From contig QHCD01000043.1 in assembly GCA_003244255.1 (NCBI GenBank), forward strand, positions 1 to 64,000: DNA of 64,000 nt, written 5' to 3'. The translations under genes and the position numbers were made by a program. The first letter of the stretch is position 1. Each line of letters starts with the position of its first letter. The notes below the pieces were generated by a model. The model worked only from the letters and a program-made list of their open reading frames with translations. It was not told the DNA's origin and ran no database searches. This document shows, piece by piece, positions 1-7,906 of this stretch. This stretch comes from Pseudonocardiales bacterium. Lineage in GTDB: Bacteria > Actinomycetota > Actinomycetes > Mycobacteriales > QHCD01.

Positions 1-465
1 ACCGAGTTCCTCACCGAGACCCGCGGCACCGGGCTGCTACACCACGTCTTCGACGGCTACGAGCCGTGGGCGGGGGAGCTGCGCACCCGGCCGACCGGCT
101 CGCTGGTCGCCGACCGCCGCGGCGCGGTCACGGCCTATGCGTCCTACAACCTGCAACAGCGCGGCACCCTCTTCGTCACCCCGACCACCGAGGTCTACGA
201 AGGCATGGTGGTGGGGGAGAACTCCCGCGGCGACGACATGGACGTCAACCCCACCAAGGAGAAGAAGCTCACCAACATGCGGTCCTCGACCGGTGACGAG
301 CTGGTCCGGCTGACCCCGCCGCGCGCGCTCTCCCTCGAGCAGGCCTTGGAGTTCTGCCGGGAGGACGAGTGCGCTGAGGTCACACCGGCCACGGTCCGGG
401 TGCGCAAGGTCGTGCTCTCCGCCGGCGACCGGGGCCGGCAGCGATCTCGGAGCGCGGCCGGCTGA
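1..465 (+). CDS. typA: C-terminal part of translational GTPase TypA/BipA
   Basis: Open from the first base of the window to a TGA at 463-465, so only the last 154 residues are visible and the GTPase domain lies outside. The visible part carries the TypA-specific C-terminal signature: a [13 protein letters not shown] block near residues 10-22, then [15 protein letters not shown], then the [19 protein letters not shown] block and the conserved [13 protein letters not shown] stretch. TypA (BipA) is a ribosome-associated translation-factor GTPase needed for growth under stress and for late ribosome assembly in the bacteria studied. It ends in a short basic, Ser-rich tail. The next gene is convergent and ends only 10 bp away. 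Confidence 0.95.
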   Translation, partial: TEFLTETRGTGLLHHVFDGYEPWAGELRTRPTGSLVADRRGAVTAYASYNLQQRGTLFVTPTTEVYEGMVVGENSRGDDMDVNPTKEKKLTNMRSSTGDELVRLTPPRALSLEQALEFCREDECAEVTPATVRVRKVVLSAGDRGRQRSRSAAG

Positions 466-475
466 GGTCGGTTCG

Positions 476-877
476 TCACGAGAGCAGATCGAAGGCACAG
501 CGGGTTCCGCTGGCGGCCGCCAGCTTCGCATCGCACGTGATGACCGGCGCCCCGAGCATTTCGCCGAGGGCAACGTAAGCGGCGTCGTAGGCGGTGACGT
601 TCGCGCGAAGCGCCCACATACGATCAAGCAGCTGGGCCAGCGGCATCCGCCGAACGGGCAATCCCGCGAGATGGCGCAACGCGGCCGGCGCTACGCGTCC
701 CAGTGTCGGGTTGCCGCGCGCGAGACCGCGAAGAGCGGACACCACCTCGGCATCCAGATGCGCTGGCGCATACAACCTGTCCCCGGCGGCGAGCCGCGCG
801 ACGACCGCGTCCCGACGCGGATCCTCGGCGAGGTAGAACACCGCCAAGACAGAAGCGTCGACGACCGCGAGACTCAC
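476..877 (-). CDS. VapC-like PIN-domain toxin
   Basis: 133-residue PIN-domain protein. The N-terminal VVDASVLAVFYL holds the first conserved Asp, EVVSAL gives the conserved Glu near residue 44, and TAYDAAYVALGEMLGAPVITCDAKL gives the two C-terminal acidic positions, so the usual Asp/Glu metal site of VapC ribonucleases looks intact. The start is a GTG at 875-877 that overlaps the TGA of the preceding antitoxin gene in a GTGA junction, as expected for translational coupling. VapC toxins cleave tRNA or rRNA when released from their antitoxin; the target here is unknown. Size is normal for the family. Confidence 0.85.
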   Translation of the reverse strand: MSLAVVDASVLAVFYLAEDPRRDAVVARLAAGDRLYAPAHLDAEVVSALRGLARGNPTLGRVAPAALRHLAGLPVRRMPLAQLLDRMWALRANVTAYDAAYVALGEMLGAPVITCDAKLAAASGTRCAFDLLS

Positions 878-1104
878 GACGCTTCGCGCACCTCACGAAC
901 GGCAGCGACCGCCTTCTCCAGCGTGACATCGCTGCCCTCCGCGGGACGGTACTCGAAGAGATAGTCGCCAATCCGCGCGACCAGAGCAGCTTCGGCCAAC
1001 AGGTCGACCACATACGCGCTTAGGGACTGACGGTTCACCGATGCCGCCTCGGACAGCGCGGCGTAGACGTCGTCGGGGACATCTCGCAGGTTCATCCGTT
1101 TCAT
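874..1104 (-). CDS. VapB/FitA-like ribbon-helix-helix antitoxin
   Basis: 76 residues, first gene of the pair. The N-terminal MNLRDVPDDVYAALSEAASVNRQSLSAYV reads as an RHH DNA-binding fold (short strand, then two helices) of the FitA/VapB kind; the C-terminal half, ending in VTLEKAVAAVREVREAS, would wrap the toxin. Two in-frame Met codons lie at 1102-1104 and 1093-1095. The first sits 6 nt after a CATAAT -10-like hexamer, so a leaderless mRNA starting near 1104 is plausible. Antitoxins of this type repress their own promoter, and the palindrome at 1104-1122 fits that. Confidence 0.8.
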   Translation of the reverse strand: MKRMNLRDVPDDVYAALSEAASVNRQSLSAYVVDLLAEAALVARIGDYLFEYRPAEGSDVTLEKAVAAVREVREAS

Positions 1105-1141
1105 GGTGCCATTATGGCACCAGTGCCAGGTACACGGTCAG
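1104..1141 (-). promoter_or_regulatory. Promoter and palindromic operator of the vapBC-like pair
   Basis: Reading on the minus strand there is a -35-like CTGACC (1141-1136), a -10-like CATAAT (1116-1111) and then GGCACC before the ATG. A perfect 7-bp inverted repeat, TGGTGCC-ATTAT-GGCACCA (1104-1122), overlays the -10 and the first base of the start codon. A repressor bound there would block initiation. Seen directly as sequence; the operator role is inferred from how VapB/FitA antitoxins autoregulate. Confidence 0.5.
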
Positions 1142-1209
1142 CCGCTGAACGGCTCCCGACGCACTACTGGGGATCGGCCGCGGAGGGGAAGACCGTGGTC
1201 GGCGGGAAT

Positions 1210-2031
1210 TCACCCCCCGGCTCGCAGTTCGAGGACGTCTGCGTCCCGCACCCGCAGCAGGCTCGCGGCGTTGCCGCCGTTGACGGCCAGCGCGAGGTGG
1301 TCGTAGGAGTCGACGAAGGACACCAGCTCGCCCGGTCCCGCGTCGGCGAACGACCGCTGGTGGCTTCCCCGGTGCTCGGTCGAGCCGGTGACCACGACGA
1401 CGTCGTCACCGGCGGCGAAACCGGCGCTGACGACGTCGCCGGCCGTGGCGCTGGTGGTGACGTTGCCGAAGCGGTCGGACGTGAGCGCACTGCAGCGGAT
1501 CAGGCCGGAAGTCGCCTCGTGCGGCGGCTCCGGCAGCCGGACCAGGCCGTCGGCCGCCAGCTGTGGCCCGAGATCGGCCGGCGGCGTCCCGACGGCGATG
1601 TGTGCCGCAACCGGCGTGAAGATGTCGCGTCCGTGGAAGGTCGGGGAGACCGGCCGGCCGTGATAGGCAGCGTCGGCGAGCTCGTACACGGCGTCCGCGC
1701 CGCCCAGTGCCTCGGCCGCCCAGCCCAGCAGCCCGTTGTCCGGCCCGACCAGAATGCCGTCGGCGCAGGCGATCGCGATGCCTCGGCGCGCCGTCCCGAC
1801 CCCGGGGTCGACGACGCCGACGTGCACCGCCCGCGGCAGATACGGCACGGTCTGGGCGAGTACGACGGCACCGCGGTGGATGTCTCCCGGCGGCACCTCG
1901 TGCGTGACGTCGATGACGCGAGCGGACGGAGCCGTCCGAGCGATCACGCCATGACAGGCGGCGACGAACCCGTCGTACGTGCCGTAGTCGGTAGTCAGCG
2001 AAACCCAGTCGTAGCTCACGCCGGTGCTCAT
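1210..2031 (-). CDS. SAM hydroxide adenosyltransferase (DUF62, SAM hydrolase)
   Basis: 273 residues from the ATG at 2029-2031, chosen because the family N-terminus (WVSLTTDYGTYDGFVAACHGVI) begins eight residues later and a GGTGGAG ribosome site precedes it; an open frame continues upstream without homology. Family signatures visible: LTTDYG near the start (binding Asp), HVGVVDPGVGT, GPDNGLL, FHGRDIFTPVAAHIA (conserved His region), and DRFGNVTT in the C-terminal domain. Members hydrolyse S-adenosylmethionine to adenosine and methionine; the fluorinase and chlorinase are specialised relatives, but nothing here suggests halogenation. Divergent from the sugar ABC operon, with 121 bp between the starts. 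Confidence 0.85.
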   Translation of the reverse strand: MSTGVSYDWVSLTTDYGTYDGFVAACHGVIARTAPSARVIDVTHEVPPGDIHRGAVVLAQTVPYLPRAVHVGVVDPGVGTARRGIAIACADGILVGPDNGLLGWAAEALGGADAVYELADAAYHGRPVSPTFHGRDIFTPVAAHIAVGTPPADLGPQLAADGLVRLPEPPHEATSGLIRCSALTSDRFGNVTTSATAGDVVSAGFAAGDDVVVVTGSTEHRGSHQRSFADAGPGELVSFVDSYDHLALAVNGGNAASLLRVRDADVLELRAGG

Positions 2032-2152
2032 CACTCCACCGTAGGCCGGACGGGGGATTCGCCGGATCGCCACCCGCCAGAGGTGGACGACTCGACTTTG
2101 TAGTGACAAGTTATTGGCTGTACATGCCGCCCACCCGCTCCGGAGGCAAGTC

Positions 2153-3580
2153 ATGCGTGTGACCCGACGTGCGAGTGCCTACGTCATTGGGCTCGTGGTC
2201 ATCTCCGTCGTCGCCACCGGCTGCGTCGGTGCCAAGAAGAACAACGCCGACAAGAAGCGCAACGCGACCGCGAAGAACGTGACCCTGGTGATCGGCAGCA
2301 ACTCGATCAAGGGCGGCAAGAACACCGAGGGCGCCGTGCACACCCTCGACTACACCATCCCCAAGTTCGAGGCGATGGAGAAGGCCAAGGGCGTGAACGT
2401 CAAGGTCACCTTCCAGGGCTCGGGTGCCGACGACGAGATCTACAAGCAGCGGCTGGCGCTGAGCCTGAAGGTGGGCGGCGGCCCCGACGTGTTCTCGATG
2501 GACGGCATCTGGCTGGGAGAATTCGCACAGGCCGGCTACATCAAGCCGCTGGACCAGGTCGTCGGATCGTCGGTGGGCTCGTGGGACGGGTGGTCGCAGA
2601 TCTCGTCGTCGATCATGCAGAACGCCACCTTCGGCGGCCAGCGCTACGGCATCCCCTCCGGAACGGACGGCCGCATCCTCTACTTCAACAAGAAGCTGTT
2701 CGCGAAGGCGGGCCTGCCTGCCACCTGGCAGCCGAAGAGCTGGGCCGACATCATCGCCGCCGGCAAGGCGCTGAAGAAGCTGCCCGGCATCACGCCGCTG
2801 CAGATCGACGCCGGCACCGCCATGGGCGAGGCCACGACGACGCAGGGCTTCCTTCCGCTGCTCGCCGGCGCCGGCCAGCTGATCTACGACGACAAGACGA
2901 AGAAGTGGCAGGGCGCCACGCCCGCGGTGAAGAACGTGCTGAGCTTCTACCAGCAGATCTATTCGGGCGGGCTCGGCGATCCGAAGCTGCAGGAGGACCA
3001 GAACGGCCGCGACCAGTCCTTCGCCGCGTTCTCCCAGGGCAAGGTCGGAGTGCTGGCCGAGAGCGACTACCTGTGGCGCTCGGTCATCTGCCCGGACAAG
3101 AGCAAGTGCAACACGACGGCGATGCCCGATCGCAACCAGACCGTCGGGTTCGCCCTCATCCCGGCGATGAAGCCTGGCTCGGGTGTAGCTGGGCAGAACT
3201 TCGTGAGCATCTCCGGCGGCGGTGACGAGGTGATCAACCCGAACACGAAGTACCCGCAACAGGCGTGGGAGCTCATGCAGTTCATGGCGTCCAAGGCGTC
3301 GGTGATCGCCGGACTGGCTGGTACCGCCCAGATCACCGAGCGCAGTGACGTCAACGCCGAGGTGCTCAAGAACGACCCGCTGCTGTCGTTCATCAACACC
3401 AAGGTGCTGCCGATCACCCGATTCCGGCCGGGACTCGCTGTCTACAGCACGACGATCACCACGGCGATCCAGCAGGCGACCCTCGACGTCGTGACCGGCA
3501 AGAGCGTGGGTCAGGCGGCGCAGACCTATCAACAGACCGTGGAGAAAGCCGTTGGCGCAAACGCCATCCAAACTGGCTGA
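2153..3580 (+). CDS. CUT1-type sugar ABC importer, solute-binding lipoprotein
   Basis: 475 residues. The signal peptide (basic MRVTRRAS, hydrophobic YVIGLVVISVVAT) ends in a lipobox, ATGC, so the mature protein is lipid-anchored at Cys24. The body has the family-1 solute-binding pattern (KVGGGPDVFSMDGIWLGEFAQAGYIKPLD; YGIPSGTDGRILYFNKKLF; GKVGVLAESDYLW). The ATG at 2153 follows a clear GGAGG at 2142-2146; a TTG further upstream is less likely. First gene of an operon with two permeases, an ATPase and a PHP hydrolase. Substrate is probably a sugar or glycerol-phosphate-like compound, but the sequence does not settle which. A possible promoter is TTGTAG (2098-2103), 17 nt, TACATG (2121-2126). 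Confidence 0.85.
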   Translation: MRVTRRASAYVIGLVVISVVATGCVGAKKNNADKKRNATAKNVTLVIGSNSIKGGKNTEGAVHTLDYTIPKFEAMEKAKGVNVKVTFQGSGADDEIYKQRLALSLKVGGGPDVFSMDGIWLGEFAQAGYIKPLDQVVGSSVGSWDGWSQISSSIMQNATFGGQRYGIPSGTDGRILYFNKKLFAKAGLPATWQPKSWADIIAAGKALKKLPGITPLQIDAGTAMGEATTTQGFLPLLAGAGQLIYDDKTKKWQGATPAVKNVLSFYQQIYSGGLGDPKLQEDQNGRDQSFAAFSQGKVGVLAESDYLWRSVICPDKSKCNTTAMPDRNQTVGFALIPAMKPGSGVAGQNFVSISGGGDEVINPNTKYPQQAWELMQFMASKASVIAGLAGTAQITERSDVNAEVLKNDPLLSFINTKVLPITRFRPGLAVYSTTITTAIQQATLDVVTGKSVGQAAQTYQQTVEKAVGANAIQTG

Positions 3581-4523
3581 ACCCGGCCCGGCGGCGAAGG
3601 ACGCCGGACCAGCACTCGGCGAGCGAGCAGTCGTCACGACCGCCCCGAGCAGCGACGTCGCCGGCCTTGGTAGGTGGCGGGCTGTCGGCTTCGTCGTTCC
3701 AGCGTTGGTGATGACCGGCGTCTTTCTCGTCTTTCCCGCACTGTGGACGGTCTACATCGGGCTGCTGCGGTACAGCCTGACCGGAGTGTCGGCCTCGGCG
3801 CCGACGTTCCGCGGCATCCACAACTACACCGACGCACTGCGCGACCCGCTGTTCCGCAACGCGCTGAAGCTCACCATCTTCTTCGTGCTGCTGTCGGCGG
3901 TCATCGGACAGAGCATGCTCGGATTCGCCATCGCCTGGCGGATGCGCCGTTCGAACGCCATCACCCGAAGCGTCGTCCAGACGCTCGTGCTGCTCGCGTG
4001 GATCCTGCCGAGCACGGTCGTCGTGTTCCTGTGGCAGGCACTGCTGTCCCGCAACGACGGCACCCTGAACGCCCTGCTGCGCAGTGGCTCGACCGACTGG
4101 GCGCTGTCCCACCCGCTCGCCACGATCGTGGTGTTCAACATCTGGCGCGGGACGGCGTTCTCGATGCTGCTCTTCTCTGCCGCGCTCGCGGCGGTTCCGA
4201 ACTCGCAGCTGGAGACTGCCAGGCTGGTCGGTGCCAGCGGGCTGCAGCAGCTGCGCGACGTCGTCTTCCCGCACATCCGCGGCCACGTGCTCACCAACAC
4301 GCTGCTGATCAGCCTCTGGACGTTCAACGACTTCACGCCGTACCTGCTCACCGGCGGCGGGCCCAACCACAGGTCCGAGACGCTGCCCGTCTACGTCTAC
4401 AACGTGGCGCTGAAGGGCGGACAACTCGGCTTCGGATCGGCGATCTCGCTGATCATGCTGCTGATCAACCTGGTCGTCGCGCTGTTCTACCTGCGACTGC
4501 TGCGGGAGCGCCGGCGCGCATGA
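3552..4523 (+). CDS. Sugar ABC importer permease (MalF/UgpA type)
   Basis: 323 residues starting at a TTG (3552) with GGAGAAAG just upstream; the start lies inside the end of the binding-protein gene (29-bp overlap). About six membrane segments are visible, the first being VGFVVPALVMTGVFLVFPALW. The EAA loop that contacts the ATPase is the ETARLVGASGLQQLRDVVFPHIRG stretch near residues 223-246. An N-terminal cytoplasmic stretch of about 45 residues is Ala/Pro-rich. It would form the membrane channel together with the next gene. The 4-bp ATGA junction with the next start indicates coupled translation. Confidence 0.85.
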   Translation: MAQTPSKLAEPGPAAKDAGPALGERAVVTTAPSSDVAGLGRWRAVGFVVPALVMTGVFLVFPALWTVYIGLLRYSLTGVSASAPTFRGIHNYTDALRDPLFRNALKLTIFFVLLSAVIGQSMLGFAIAWRMRRSNAITRSVVQTLVLLAWILPSTVVVFLWQALLSRNDGTLNALLRSGSTDWALSHPLATIVVFNIWRGTAFSMLLFSAALAAVPNSQLETARLVGASGLQQLRDVVFPHIRGHVLTNTLLISLWTFNDFTPYLLTGGGPNHRSETLPVYVYNVALKGGQLGFGSAISLIMLLINLVVALFYLRLLRERRRA

Positions 4524-5359
4524 CACCGAACTCGACCGAGGTCGTGCGCCGATCGCTCGGGCGGATCGGCAGTTACGTGTTCGTCTGCGTGATCACGCTG
4601 TTCTTCGCGCTGCCGATGGTGTGGCTCGTGCTGACACCGTTCTCGACCTCGCCGTCCTACCGCGTGCCGTCACCGTCGTTCACCCTGCACAACTTCAGGG
4701 ACGTCGCCCACAACCCTTATGCACTTGGCTCGTTGAAGAACTCGCTCTTCCTCGCGCTGGGGACGATGGTGCTCGTGGTGGTGCTCGCGGCGCTCGCGTC
4801 CTACGCGCTGTCGCGGGTGCGGATACCCGGCCGCGACGCGCTGCTCTACGCGCTCCTGCTGCTCTCATCGATCGTCACCGGCACTGCCACGATGGTGCCG
4901 ATCTTCGTGATGATCTACCAGCTGAACCTGATCAACACCCAGACCGGCGTGGTGCTGGTGATGACCGGCGGCCTGTTGCCCGCCGCGATCTTCATCATCA
5001 AGGACTTCATGGACGCGATGCCACGATCGCTGGAGGAGTCGGCCCGGGTGTTCGGCGCGAGCCCGCTGCAGATCCTGCGGCACGTCGTGACGCCGGTGGT
5101 GCGGCCCGGGCTCGCCACGATTGCGGTGTGGGCGGTCGTGAACGTATGGGGCAACTTCCTGCTGCCCTACATCCTGTTGCAGGACCCGGGCAAGCAGCCC
5201 GGCGCTGTCATCATGTTCAACTTCTACGACGAGGGCGGCCAGCCGGACTTCGGCCTGATCGCGGCGTTCTCGCTGATCTACTCGATCCCCGTCGTCGTGC
5301 TCTATCTGGTCATCAACAAGCGGTACGGGTTTCGGTTCCAGGGAGGGATCAAGGGCTGA
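4520..5359 (+). CDS. Sugar ABC importer permease (MalG/UgpE type)
   Basis: 279 residues; ATG at 4520 overlaps the stop of the preceding permease. Six membrane segments are apparent, starting with YVFVCVITLFFALPMVWLVL. The EAA motif is EESARVFGASPLQILRHVVTPVVRPG, in the usual place about 100 residues from the C-terminus, and the protein ends in the short basic tail (NKRYGFRFQGGIKG) typical of MalG-like subunits. Partner of the previous permease; its own stop overlaps the ATPase start (TGATG). Confidence 0.88.
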   Translation: MTPNSTEVVRRSLGRIGSYVFVCVITLFFALPMVWLVLTPFSTSPSYRVPSPSFTLHNFRDVAHNPYALGSLKNSLFLALGTMVLVVVLAALASYALSRVRIPGRDALLYALLLLSSIVTGTATMVPIFVMIYQLNLINTQTGVVLVMTGGLLPAAIFIIKDFMDAMPRSLEESARVFGASPLQILRHVVTPVVRPGLATIAVWAVVNVWGNFLLPYILLQDPGKQPGAVIMFNFYDEGGQPDFGLIAAFSLIYSIPVVVLYLVINKRYGFRFQGGIKG

Positions 5360-6474
5360 TGGCAGGCATCAGCATGAACGGCCTGTCAAAGGTCTATCCG
5401 GGCGGCGTCGTCGCCGTCGATCGGCTCGACCTGCAGGTCGAGGACGGCGAGTTCTTCGCGCTGCTGGGCCCCTCGGGCTGTGGCAAGACGACGCTGCTGC
5501 GCACGATCGCCGGGCTGGAACAGAGCAGTGCCGGCAGCCTCTCCATCGGCGGCCGCGTCGTCACCGACCTCCCGCCGGGCGACCGGAACGTCGCCATGGT
5601 GTTCCAGGACTACGCCTTGTTCCCGCACATGACGGTCGCCGACAACATCGCATATCCGTTGCGGATCCAGAAGGTCGGGCGCACCGAACGGCGCGGCAGC
5701 GCCGAGGAGACCGCGAACGGACTGAGCCTCGCCGGCCTGCTCGAACGCCGGCCGGCTGAGCTCTCCGGTGGCCAGCAGCAACGGGTGGCGCTGGCGCGGG
5801 CCATCGTCTCCCGTCCGTCGGTATTCCTGTTCGACGAGCCGCTCTCCAACCTGGACGCGCGGCTGCGGCTGGAGGCGCGCACCTTCCTCAAGCGGCTGCA
5901 GAAGGAACTCGGCGTCACCACGGTCTTCGTCACCCACGACCAGGCCGAGGCGCTCGCGCTCGCCGACCGGATGGCGATCATGGAGCACGGCCGGATCCGC
6001 CAGATCGGCTCGCCACGCGAGGTCTTCGCCCGCCCGGCCAACACGTTCGTCGCGAACTTCATCGGTTCGACGCCGATGAACCTGCTCGACGCCACCGTCG
6101 CGGACGGCTCGCTACACCTTGCCTGCGGGACGATTCCGGTCCCGGCCGACGTGCGGTCACTGGTGCACGAGGGCGACACGTTGGTCGTCGGCATCCGGCC
6201 GGAGTACCTGACGATGACGCCCGGCGAGCACGACGACGGCCTGCGCGGCACGGTGTCGGTGGTCGAGAACCTCGGCACGTACGCACTGGTGACGCTGGAG
6301 AACGAAGCTCAGACGTTCGGCGTCGTCACCGGTGAGGCCGACGAGCCTGCGCTCGGGGCGCGGTGTTCGGCCGTCCCGCAGCCCGGCCGGGTGTTGCTCT
6401 ACGGCGCCGAGGACGGCGAGTTGATCACGGCGGAGCGGACGGAGCAGCAGGAACCGGCCGAGGCCGCGTCGTGA
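5359..6474 (+). CDS. Sugar ABC importer ATPase (MsmK/UgpC/MalK type)
   Basis: 371 residues. Walker A GPSGCGKTT, Q-loop in VFQDYALFPHM, signature LSGGQQQR, Walker B VFLFDEPLSNLD and switch His in VFVTHDQAEAL are all intact. After about residue 235 comes a C-terminal regulatory TOBE-type domain with the family block VVGIRPEYL. It powers the two permeases just upstream. Having a dedicated ATPase in the operon is notable because many actinobacterial CUT1 importers share one ATPase encoded elsewhere. The stop overlaps the GTG of the PHP gene. Confidence 0.9.
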   Translation: MAGISMNGLSKVYPGGVVAVDRLDLQVEDGEFFALLGPSGCGKTTLLRTIAGLEQSSAGSLSIGGRVVTDLPPGDRNVAMVFQDYALFPHMTVADNIAYPLRIQKVGRTERRGSAEETANGLSLAGLLERRPAELSGGQQQRVALARAIVSRPSVFLFDEPLSNLDARLRLEARTFLKRLQKELGVTTVFVTHDQAEALALADRMAIMEHGRIRQIGSPREVFARPANTFVANFIGSTPMNLLDATVADGSLHLACGTIPVPADVRSLVHEGDTLVVGIRPEYLTMTPGEHDDGLRGTVSVVENLGTYALVTLENEAQTFGVVTGEADEPALGARCSAVPQPGRVLLYGAEDGELITAERTEQQEPAEAAS

Positions 6475-7688
6475 CCTCCACCGTCCATCGTGGACGGTGG
6501 ACACGCGACGACCGCGCGGAGTCGATGTACCACTACCTACCGGTCGACGTCCCGGCCGGCGCGAGCGGGCTCGACGTGACACTCACGTACGACACCTCCG
6601 CCGGCGTCATCGATCTCGGTTGCTTCGGCCCGGACGGATTCCGCGGCTGGTCCGGGGGCGCGCGCGACCGCTATCGCATCACGCCCGCCGCGGCGACTCC
6701 CGGCTATCTGCCCGGCGAGATCGCCGCAGGCACGTGGCAGGTGGCGCTCGGCCTGCACCGGGTCGCTTCCGACGGCCTGGACTACGAGGTGCGGGTGCGC
6801 ACCGACGACGTCGTCGTCACGGCGCCGTCGGACCCGCGGCCGACGCCGTCGCGACCGCCGCGACGCGAACTGCCCGCGCCGTCGGGCATGCGCTGGCTCG
6901 CCGGTGACCTGCATGCGCACACGGTGCACTCCGACGGCGGCCTCTCGATCGACGAACTCGCCTGCGCAGCGGTCGAGCAGGGACTGGATTTCCTCGCCGT
7001 GACCGATCACAACACCGTGAGCCACCACCCCCACCTGGCGCAGGTGTCCGCCCGGCACGGGATCGTCCTGGTGCCCGGCCAGGAGGTGACGACCGACACC
7101 GGACACGCCAATGCGTTCGGTGACATCGGCTGGATCGACTTCCGCGAGCACTCCGACCGGTGGGCGCGCGACGTGCATGATCGAGGCGGCCTGCTCTCGA
7201 TCAACCACCCGGTCGCTGGCGACTGCGCCTGGCGCAGACCGCTGACGACGCGGCCGCCGCTCGCGGAGGTCTGGCACTGGTCCTGGCTGGAGCGGCGCTG
7301 GGGCGGCCCGCTGGCGTGGTGGCGGGCGTGGTCTCCGACGGAGGCGGGGCAGCTCGCCACGCCGGTCGGCGGTAGCGACTTCCACGCACCGGAGCAGGGC
7401 CGGCCGCTCGGCGTGCCGACCACCTGGGTGCTCTGCGACGACGAGAGCCCGGGCGCGGTGATCGCTGGCCTGCGCGCCGGGCGGACGGCCGTGAGCGCCG
7501 GCCGGCAGGCGCCCGTCGCGCTGCGCGTCGACGGTGATGTCGTGGTCCTGGGCGCGGCCGGCACCCTGCTGGTCGGCGCGGACGGCAGCCGGATAGCTGT
7601 ATCGAGCGATCGGGCCGCGTTCGGCGGCCGGAGCGGACCCTGCTACGTCGAGGACCACGACGGCGGCGTGGTGGCGCTGTGTGGTTGA
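6471..7688 (+). CDS. PHP-domain metallohydrolase, CehA/McbA-like
   Basis: 405 residues; GTG start at 6471 overlaps the ATPase stop. Residues 1-130 form a beta-rich N-terminal domain. The PHP domain starts near residue 143 with GDLHAHTVHSDG, followed by FLAVTDHNT, VPGQEVTT, HANAFG, INHPV and a late GGSDFHA, which supply the His/Asp/Glu ligands of the trinuclear metal site. PHP proteins hydrolyse phosphoesters, and CehA/McbA relatives act on other esters and carbamates. No export signal is visible, so it probably acts in the cytoplasm on what the importer brings in. Being last and coupled in the operon supports catabolism of the imported compound (inference). Confidence 0.8.
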   Translation: MTSTVHRGRWTRDDRAESMYHYLPVDVPAGASGLDVTLTYDTSAGVIDLGCFGPDGFRGWSGGARDRYRITPAAATPGYLPGEIAAGTWQVALGLHRVASDGLDYEVRVRTDDVVVTAPSDPRPTPSRPPRRELPAPSGMRWLAGDLHAHTVHSDGGLSIDELACAAVEQGLDFLAVTDHNTVSHHPHLAQVSARHGIVLVPGQEVTTDTGHANAFGDIGWIDFREHSDRWARDVHDRGGLLSINHPVAGDCAWRRPLTTRPPLAEVWHWSWLERRWGGPLAWWRAWSPTEAGQLATPVGGSDFHAPEQGRPLGVPTTWVLCDDESPGAVIAGLRAGRTAVSAGRQAPVALRVDGDVVVLGAAGTLLVGADGSRIAVSSDRAAFGGRSGPCYVEDHDGGVVALCG

Positions 7689-7813
7689 GCCGAGCCCCCG
7701 CTGGCGACGGCGTGCGATGAGCGGCCGGCCCGGACGCAACGTTTGGATGAACGCTCGCCCGGTGAATGTCGCCATGTCTTGACATCAGACAGGCGACGAG
7801 CCAGCCTCAGGGC

Positions 7814-7898
7814 ACGACCAAGCCGCCTGGCATTGGTCGTCGAGCTGCGCCGGGGAGGTGATTCCGGCGTAACACGCCGGCAACCGCCGGGAAGGGAG
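7814..7898 (+). promoter_or_regulatory. Structured leader with alternative hairpins before the second binding-protein gene
   Basis: Three elements are visible ahead of the ribosome site. Hairpin 1 pairs ACGACCA (7814-7820) with TGGTCGT (7834-7840), with a small inner stem GCC/GGC. CCGGCG (7864-7869) can pair either backwards with CGCCGG (7848-7853) or forwards, as CCGGCGT/ACGCCGG with a 3-nt loop (7864-7880). Another CCGCCGG follows at 7884-7890, next to the ribosome site GAAGGGAG (7891-7898). The pairing is exact; a switch function is inference. No known riboswitch consensus was recognised. A TTGACA at 7779-7784 could be a -35. Confidence 0.4.
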
Positions 7899-7906
7899 CG
7901 CCAACT

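Noticed and set aside
1210-2031. Fluorinase or chlorinase
   Set aside because: Same superfamily, but no halogenase-specific features or halometabolite genes are apparent; SAM hydrolase is the default.
1114-2103. 329-codon plus-strand open frame antisense to the DUF62 gene
   Set aside because: Arg/Gly/Val-rich shadow frame with no protein pattern; the minus strand encodes a clear SAM hydrolase.
2111-3637. 508-codon minus-strand open frame across the first binding-protein gene
   Set aside because: Typical high-GC shadow; the plus strand has a signal peptide, lipobox and family motifs.
7779-7784. TTGACA as a firm -35 promoter element for the second ABC operon
   Set aside because: No acceptable -10 hexamer lies 16-18 nt downstream, so it is only mentioned, not called.
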